Assembly: GCA_027382625.1 (NCBI GenBank)
Contig: JAJKFJ010024658.1
Coordinates: 1 to 12,774, forward strand
DNA: 12,774 bases
Direction of reading: 5' to 3'
Origin: Tetmemena sp. SeJ-2015
Taxonomy: Eukaryota > Ciliophora > Spirotrichea > Sporadotrichida > Oxytrichidae
Under the pieces are notes generated by a model. The model did not search any database. It worked only from the letters and a program-made list of their open reading frames with translations, and had not been told where the DNA came from. Below, piece after piece: positions 8,173-12,774 of this stretch; position 1 is the first letter of the stretch; the number at the start of each line of letters is the position of its first letter. The position numbers were made by a program, and so were the translations under genes.

Positions 8173-11100
8173 ATGAGGATGTCCAGAAATAACAACATCG
8201 CCACCCCTTCAGGCTAATAACTCCAGAAACTAATTCTCAATAAACTTAATAATCCCACTCTCTCAACTGCAAAACCATATTCAATAAATCTATTAACAAA
8301 TTTTGTTTCATAACTTGTGGGTTCAAAGACTGAAAGTGAATCGCAGATTTAGTTGCGAAAGCCACCCATGCATATATCTAATGTTAAAATATTAATTATA
8401 ATCATAGGCCAAGGCCCTCAGAACTTTTGAACGAGACTCTAAAAATAAAGTTGACCTAGGTAATGAGGAAAGCAAGTTCTCGCCCTCTAGTAAAAGGTTG
8501 ATATGACTCAAACTTAGATAGTGAATCAACTTCCTTCCCTAACTCAAACAAGGGCACTTCGCTTAATGTAGCTGCTAATGCCTAGGGATTAATTGAGAAT
8601 ACTAACAAGAAGTTTCTCGTTTCTCCTTCCCAATAAAAGTATCATATCAAATTCCTAAATCCGGAAGATTTCCACAATTTATATATAAAAATGATTAGAT
8701 AAGAGAAAGTAGGACTATCTATACAAAAAGATGAACAGAGTATTTGAGTTTGAACCAATTGAAGAGGAAGTACCCAAGACTATTAAACTCCATAGAATGC
8801 TATAGTAATTGCCAGATACATCTTCTAAATGTATGTTTATGATTTACTCTTACTTCATTTGTATCTTTGAAAATATCTTTATAACTTATTGAAATCAATG
8901 AAATCATTTATTAAAGATATTTAATTCTTAAATTATAATCTTAGAGGCATCACAAGGACTCTCGGTCAGTTTATTTAATTTTTATATATATCAGTAAGTC
9001 ATACTTTAAATCAAGGAAAGAGTGAAATAGTTAAGATTATAATTGAATACCTCATATTGTCTATATTTGAGTTAATGGGTCAACGTATAAATTCTTTGAC
9101 AAGTAGCTGATGAATAGCACCGAGACTGCCAATCTAATTAATTTTGAAAATAACTATTGAAAAAGCAACTCTAAAATAGGATATGTATGTGTGGTTATTT
9201 ATGGTTACTCCGTTAATCCCTTGTAATAATTAAATAAATAATGAGTTAATAATTTAGAGATAAGCAGATAGCCAAGCAAATAGTTAATTAGTCAATTCAT
9301 ATATCCAGATTTGACGAGGAGAGCTCCATCTATGACAGGAAGGATTCAACCTTCCAAATCGAACCCTTTAATAAATGTATATGTGTGAACATATTTCATC
9401 GTAATTTATAATAAAGAGCTATACGAAGAGAATCAAAAAGCTGCCAATGGAAATATTCTCTATATATTTTTAGCAAATCAAATGACCACAGGAAGCAGGG
9501 ACTCCTCTCGAAGTATACAGTATCAGCCAAAGCGTAATTCCAACACTCAGCTGTCCTAGTTTGCTAAATAAAAAATCAGAAGATTGACTCAAGAGGAGGC
9601 TTTTGATTATGGAGTACAGAACAATTTTTATAGAGGACAAATTTCAATTTTCAATTTACTTGAGAGTCTTTTGGAGAAGAATTAGACCTAGAGGCATCAG
9701 CCTATTACTAGAGAAGCATCAAAAGAGTCTCAAAGTAAAAGAATAGAGAATGTTTATTACAATTTTTGTATTATAATCTGCATGTGTAGGTTATACTAGG
9801 CCAGAGTGATGCTTTTAGTGTTGGAGCTGAGATTGCTTTAAATAAAGTCTTACGGAATCCCAAGACAAAAGTAGATAAAACTGTTAACTCTCTTTAAATA
9901 TGAGATATTAATTTACTTAACACAGACTAAGATGGAGCAGTGAGAATTTAATTCCACTTTGGTCTATTTATTTATCAGAATTTGTGAAAAAATGCTTGAA
10001 TATGTCAAGAACTTTCTGCATTTGTAATCAGTAGAGGACACGCTAATGCTTGTATTTACAAAGGGAAAAGCAAACAGTAAAGAAGATGTTGTAGATGGTC
10101 CTAGAGGTAACAATAACTTGAGTTCTAGAATCTAATCCCCTCAAACCATACTCAAATAATAGAAAAAAGCAAGGGACAACAATTCAATAATTTATAATAT
10201 ATGAAATTTGAAGTATAATAGCGAATTAAACGTTGCTGAGTCCACAAGACTTAAATTTCATTAAATATGGAATTTATAAATTCGATTAAGATTCGATTTT
10301 ACATATAATTGGAAGAAATGCTAAATCTATCTGTTCATAAATAAATTGAAGTAGTGAATAGACTATTTTATAATTTAACTTATTATAATTTTTGCCTCAT
10401 TTTAAATTTGAAAGCTCATTTCATAGATTAAGGTTGAAAAATGATAATTCTGGTACCTCATCTCCTGCTTAAAACAATGTTTTATTTATTAATTAAAGCT
10501 ATGCCTTAAAAGCAGATTAAGGTGGATTAATAAAGTTTAGAAGACAACCTCTAAGAGAATGGCCTTAGTTATTGCAAATTAATTAAATATTGAAGCATCA
10601 TAAAATGTATATTTAATTCATTCATAATAAAAAACTTCATTGAAGTTTACACTTTAAAATATAAGAAGTTTATTTTATTAATCTGACAAGTTTTGTGAAT
10701 TTATTTGCTTTTTTTGCGATAATAAGATTATGGATTCCTCCCTAAAGCAAGTTCTAACGAGGATCTGCATCAAATTAAAATATTTTTTTTCTCTCTCTAT
10801 TTAAATTATAAATATAATCAAACCAAAAATAATAATATAAAGCGATCAGCCTAAGTAAACATAGAGAAGTTTATTAAGAATTAGCCTTAAAAGTAAGAGA
10901 AGACTGCATCCTTGAAAAAGAAGTAGAGTAGCAACCTAAATAAAAAATAAATTAAACCAATATTTTGTAAGTTTTATTTTTAACCTAAGCAACATTTTCA
11001 GTGAAGAGGGAAAGTAGACGCTATCTAATAGAAGTAGTTCAAGCATTAGCGAATAAGATCTAGAAGATTAAATGATTATAAATGGCGATAAGTTTATTTA

Positions 11101-12769
11101 TTTATTTGTATGCTTATTTAAGCTAAAATTAGGAAAAAATACAATCCACACTGATTATTAATTTAAATGAAATTAGAATAATTTTTTTGAGATTCTCCAA
11201 CTCACTTAATTTAGAATCAAGGGGAAGGAATCGCTAACTCTAATCCTAATAAGTAGTCAAATTTCTTTCAAAGAAGGAACTAAAAGACAGACTTTTAGGT
11301 CTTTACAGCTCATCAAAAATCAAAAATTAAAAAAGAATAATCAATTACTCTATATTTAAATCTTAGTCATAAGCTATGCATTAAGAGCACTTCTTTTCGC
11401 GAAATGGAGAAGACTAAAGCCCTACACTGGTCGATACTTAAGAAAAGAAAATTGGCTAACTGCTTGATGAGGAAAGAACTAAGTTGATAATGTCCAAGTT
11501 CCAAAGTGGAAGCTCTCTTATAATTTAGTTTCTCCTTAGATTTCTAGCAATCAGAAGCTTTTGTTCAATTCTAACTCCCACAGCAGATAGAGTTCTCAAC
11601 TTTTCAACATATTAGATTTATTAAGTTTTATTTTTGTTAACAATGGAGGAGGGGCTTCATTTACTCCCATTTAAAAAAGATAGCAAAATTAATAGTAGAC
11701 CACAAATAATCTCACCAAAATTAAATGAAATTCTTTCCTATGCTTTTTAAATCTTCTGAACAATTATATAAAGTAGAGAAAGAGTGAAATAGAAAGTGAG
11801 CATTAAAATTAAACTTCAGCTATCTATTATATAAAATATATATTTCGAAGCTCTCATAGACCGTATAATTATACACATGAGTTATTTAGATATCTTATAA
11901 TCTTGAAGAAGAATTTAAAGAAGCTACACGCAGGATAGATGATTCAAAACGCAAAAGATAACTATCAATTTAGTCATATCAGCCACAATTCTCACATAAA
12001 TGTACGATAGATCTTAAGTTTATTTATTCCCTGTCTTCGAGTAAGACAGAGATGGACAAGAAAAAGTTAAGCGATCAACCAAGTTATCATAAAAATTCTA
12101 CAAGCTAATTCCCATCCGCTTAGAATAAAAATCTCTCAAAATATCATTTAATTGCTTTTATCAGCAATTAAAATCAATTTACTGCAAAATTAATTAAATT
12201 TCTTATTCTATTAAAAGAAGCAAGGAAGTTACGCGAATGAATTCTACTTCACAAATAAATTAGAGAACGGCAAGATTCCAATCGTAGTTCGAAACATTCA
12301 CTAAATCAAAACTTGAACAAGCAGCTAATTTGTCTAAAGCTTATTGTTTAAAGAAAGACTTGTCAATCCACAATATAGATTCTAAAATTAATTCTTGGAC
12401 TATTTTAATCCAAGTCATTTGTATAAATATGATTATATTTTTCATTTAATCCCAAATTTTGAATCTCAAGCAAATAGACATAAGGTTGTTCGTTTATCAA
12501 AGTTAAAGTTTAATTAACTTTTCTATAGTCTGAAAAGAGAATCAATTATTACTTCTCGAGAACCAAAGTTAGATAAATATTTTTCAGTTTTAATAAAATG
12601 AATTTCTCCTAGTAAATTTAATCGCAGTGAGTCTAGTAAAAAGATAAAATATGAAATTTTTAAGCTTTTAAGCTCACCACCATAAATATTCAGAGCAAAA
12701 TTATTGACCCTTACTTATAGTTAGGATGACTCAAAATTTGGCAAAGAAACCGTTAGAGATATAAAATGA
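8173..12769 (+). CDS. Gene C: very IES-rich hypothetical protein gene
   Basis: Function not recognised. The ATG at 8173 (reads MRMSRNNNIA) opens a frame that, after removing 27 proposed IESs, runs 3123 nt (1040 codons) to TGA at 12767-12769. That stop sits 5 nt from the window edge, so the gene may continue through a further IES. Coding blocks between junctions range from 7 to 276 nt. The product is hydrophilic, rich in Ser/Gln/Asn/Lys, with acidic-basic helix-like stretches near 8731-8790 (FEFEPIEEEV), 9241-9300 (RDKQIAKQ) and 11902-11960 (LEEEFKEATRR). The most domain-like part is 9540-10080, with mixed hydrophobic and charged residues (ISIFNLLESLLEK, ILGQSDAFSVGAE, RICEKMLEYVKNFL). No signal peptide and no convincing membrane helix. 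No introns were needed. It diverges from gene B. A coding-like + strand stretch at 7806-7890 could be an extra upstream MDS. Confidence 0.78.
8359..8413 (+). other. IES C1, pointer AAG
   Basis: AAG at 8359-8361 and 8411-8413 codon-aligned; removing 52 nt corrects the frame and reads SQIQLRKALRTFERD. Short pointer. Confidence 0.55.
8488..8522 (+). other. IES C2, pointer TAGT
   Basis: TAGT at 8488-8491 and 8519-8522 in phase; removing 31 nt corrects the frame and deletes TGA, reading KFSPSSESTSFPN. Confidence 0.65.
8680..8723 (+). other. IES C3, pointer TATA
   Basis: TATA at 8680-8683 and 8720-8723 in phase; removing 40 nt corrects the frame and reads EDFHNLYKKMNRVFE. Confidence 0.65.
8819..8951 (+). 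other. IES C4, pointer CATC
   Basis: CATC at 8819-8822 and 8948-8951 in phase; removing 129 nt, AT-rich, deletes an in-frame TGA. It is followed at once by an 11-bp MDS (8948-8958). Confidence 0.55.
8953..9017 (+). other. IES C5, pointer CAAGGA
   Basis: CAAGGA at 8953-8958 and 9012-9017, codon-aligned; removing 59 nt corrects the frame. With C4 removed the junction reads LPDTSQGKSEIV. Confidence 0.7.
9029..9075 (+). other. IES C6, pointer AGTTAA
   Basis: AGTTAA at 9029-9034 and 9070-9075 in phase; removing 41 nt corrects the frame and reads SEIVNGSTYKFFDK. The MDS between C5 and C6 is 23 bp including pointers. Confidence 0.74.
9144..9163 (+). other. Very short IES C7, pointer TTGAAAA
   Basis: TTGAAAA at 9144-9150 and 9157-9163 with 6 nt (TAACTA) between; removing 13 nt corrects the frame and deletes TGA, reading NLINFEKATLKQD. 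Confidence 0.65.
9192..9207 (+). other. Minimal IES C8, pointer TGGTTA
   Basis: TGGTTA at 9192-9197 and 9202-9207, codon-aligned, with only TTTA between. Removing 10 nt corrects the frame and reads DMYVWLLRQSLV. An assembly indel or tandem slip is the alternative. Confidence 0.55.
9369..9415 (+). other. IES C9, pointer TAATAAA
   Basis: TAATAAA at 9369-9375 and 9409-9415 in phase; removing 40 nt corrects the frame and reads IEPFNKELYEENQK. Confidence 0.8.
9451..9478 (+). other. Short IES C10, pointer AAAT
   Basis: AAAT at 9451-9454 and 9475-9478 in phase (24 nt removed), giving AANGNQMTTGSR. The AT-rich insert keeps frame and has no stop, so retention is possible. Confidence 0.5.
9752..9792 (+). 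other. IES C11, pointer GTT
   Basis: GTT at 9752-9754 and 9790-9792, codon-aligned; removing 38 nt corrects the frame and reads KRIENVILGQSDAF. Confidence 0.6.
9880..9958 (+). other. IES C12, pointer ACT
   Basis: ACT at 9880-9882 and 9956-9958, codon-aligned; removing 76 nt corrects the frame and deletes TGA at 9901-9903, reading TKVDKTLVYLFIR. The pointer is short; exact edges may differ. Confidence 0.5.
10193..10220 (+). other. Short IES C13, pointer TATAATA
   Basis: TATAATA at 10193-10199 and 10214-10220 in phase; removing 21 nt deletes the in-frame TGA and reads NSIIYNSELNVAES. Confidence 0.74.
10251..10409 (+). other. IES C14, pointer TTAAATTT
   Basis: An 8-bp repeat at 10251-10258 and 10402-10409 in phase; removing 151 nt, AT-rich, corrects the frame and reads STRLKFESSFHRL. 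Confidence 0.8.
10468..10511 (+). other. IES C15, pointer CTTAAAA
   Basis: CTTAAAA at 10468-10474 and 10505-10511 in phase; removing 37 nt corrects the frame and reads TSSPAQKQIKVDQQ. Confidence 0.8.
10569..10731 (+). other. IES C16, pointer TTAT
   Basis: TTAT at 10569-10572 and 10728-10731 in phase; removing 159 nt, very AT-rich, deletes TGAs and reads NGLSYGFLPKASS. A 4-bp A/T pointer alone would be weak. Confidence 0.6.
10769..10822 (+). other. IES C17, pointer ATCAAA
   Basis: ATCAAA at 10769-10774 and 10817-10822 in phase; 48 nt removed, giving NEDLHQTKNNNIKR. The insert (T-run and CT-run) keeps frame without a stop, so composition and repeat carry the call. Confidence 0.65.
10933..10988 (+). 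other. IES C18, pointer AACCTAA
   Basis: AACCTAA at 10933-10939 and 10982-10988, codon-aligned; removing 49 nt corrects the frame and reads QSSNLSNIFSEEGK. Confidence 0.82.
11065..11194 (+). other. IES C19, pointer AGATT
   Basis: AGATT at 11065-11069 and 11190-11194 in phase; removing 125 nt, AT-rich, corrects the frame and reads SEQDLEDSPTHLIQ. Confidence 0.75.
11302..11358 (+). other. IES C20, pointer TTTA
   Basis: TTTA at 11302-11305 and 11355-11358 in phase; removing 53 nt corrects the frame and reads KTDFQVFKSQSQAMH. Confidence 0.65.
11514..11534 (+). other. Short IES C21, pointer TCTC
   Basis: TCTC at 11514-11517 and 11531-11534 in phase with a 13-nt AT-rich insert; removing 17 nt corrects the frame and reads KFQSGSSPQISSNQ. 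Confidence 0.65.
11606..11642 (+). other. IES C22, pointer AACA
   Basis: AACA at 11606-11609 and 11639-11642 in phase; 33 nt removed, giving SSQLFNNGGGASF. The insert is AT-rich but frame-neutral without a stop. Confidence 0.58.
11708..11754 (+). other. IES C23, pointer AATCT
   Basis: AATCT at 11708-11712 and 11750-11754 in phase; removing 42 nt deletes an in-frame TGA and reads TTNNLLNNYIKQRK. Confidence 0.68.
11827..11899 (+). other. IES C24, pointer TTATA
   Basis: TTATA at 11827-11831 and 11895-11899 in phase; removing 68 nt corrects the frame and reads TSAIYYNLEEEFKEA. Confidence 0.7.
12163..12223 (+). other. IES C25, pointer AGCAA
   Basis: AGCAA at 12163-12167 and 12219-12223, codon-aligned; removing 56 nt corrects the frame and reads IAFISKEVTRMNST. 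Confidence 0.72.
12404..12452 (+). other. IES C26, pointer TTTAATCC
   Basis: An 8-bp repeat at 12404-12411 and 12445-12452 in phase; removing 41 nt corrects the frame and reads SWTILIPNFESQAN. Confidence 0.82.
12582..12606 (+). other. Short IES C27, pointer TTTC
   Basis: TTTC at 12582-12585 and 12603-12606 in phase; removing 21 nt deletes an in-frame TGA and reads LDKYFSPSKFNRSE. Confidence 0.62.
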
Positions 12770-12774
12770 TTGAT

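Noticed and set aside
1..12774. Paramecium- or Tetrahymena-type germline
   Set aside because: Pointers such as AGAACGCTGA, CTACTC and GATGC lie inside codons and do not fit TA-only Paramecium boundaries. Tetrahymena IESs are mostly large and rarely inside exons.
1..12774. TGA read as Trp (karyorelict or heterotrich code)
   Set aside because: Long blocks (5088-4463, 4020-3510, 9479-9754) contain no in-frame TGA. TGAs that do interrupt lie inside removable inserts.
1..12774. Telomeres, TBE-type transposons, tRNA, rRNA or CRISPR
   Set aside because: No C4A4/G4T4 repeats, transposase-like reading, tRNA-like fold or regularly spaced repeats were seen.

Overview
The window reads as germline (micronuclear) DNA of a spirotrich ciliate, most like the hypotrichs (Oxytricha/Stylonychia group). 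Three observations point there. TAA and TAG fall constantly inside otherwise coding-like reading and must be read as Gln, with TGA as the only stop. Coding DNA is cut into short, GC-richer blocks (macronuclear-destined segments, MDSs) separated by AT-rich inserts. At nearly every frame break or internal TGA there is a 3-10 bp direct repeat in the same codon phase on both sides, and deleting one repeat copy plus the insert restores one open frame. That is the pointer signature of internal eliminated sequences (IESs). Standard-code ORF finding gives almost nothing useful here. The genus is inferred, and no telomere repeat is present.

Layout. Gene A (+, about 3-2959) enters from beyond the left edge and is cut by 11 proposed IESs; the joined reading is at least 358 codons plus TGA. 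Positions 2960-3506 hold no clear gene. Gene B (-, 7821 down to 3507) has 9 proposed IESs and 3 spliceosomal-type introns (23, 29 and 53 nt) and joins to 1051 codons plus stop. Positions 7822-8172 separate genes B and C, which diverge. Gene C (+, 8173 to 12769 or beyond) has 27 proposed IESs and joins to about 1040 codons. All MDSs found are in linear order on one strand per gene, so no scrambling is required. One 441-nt IES of gene B carries a coding-like stretch on the opposite strand and an inverted copy of the flanking pointer.

The three predicted proteins are Gln/Asn/Ser/Lys-rich and I recognise no enzyme domain. Gene B has an N-terminal Q/N/G/S-rich part with several FG dipeptides, reminiscent of an FG nucleoporin, but no diagnostic domain was seen. 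Nothing shows that the three genes work together; A and B converge, B and C diverge. All IES calls were made by eye from repeat, codon phase and restored frame. Sites with pointers of 6 bp or more that also remove a frameshift or TGA are strong; 3-4 bp pointers and the two longest jumps in gene A are weaker, with alternatives noted.
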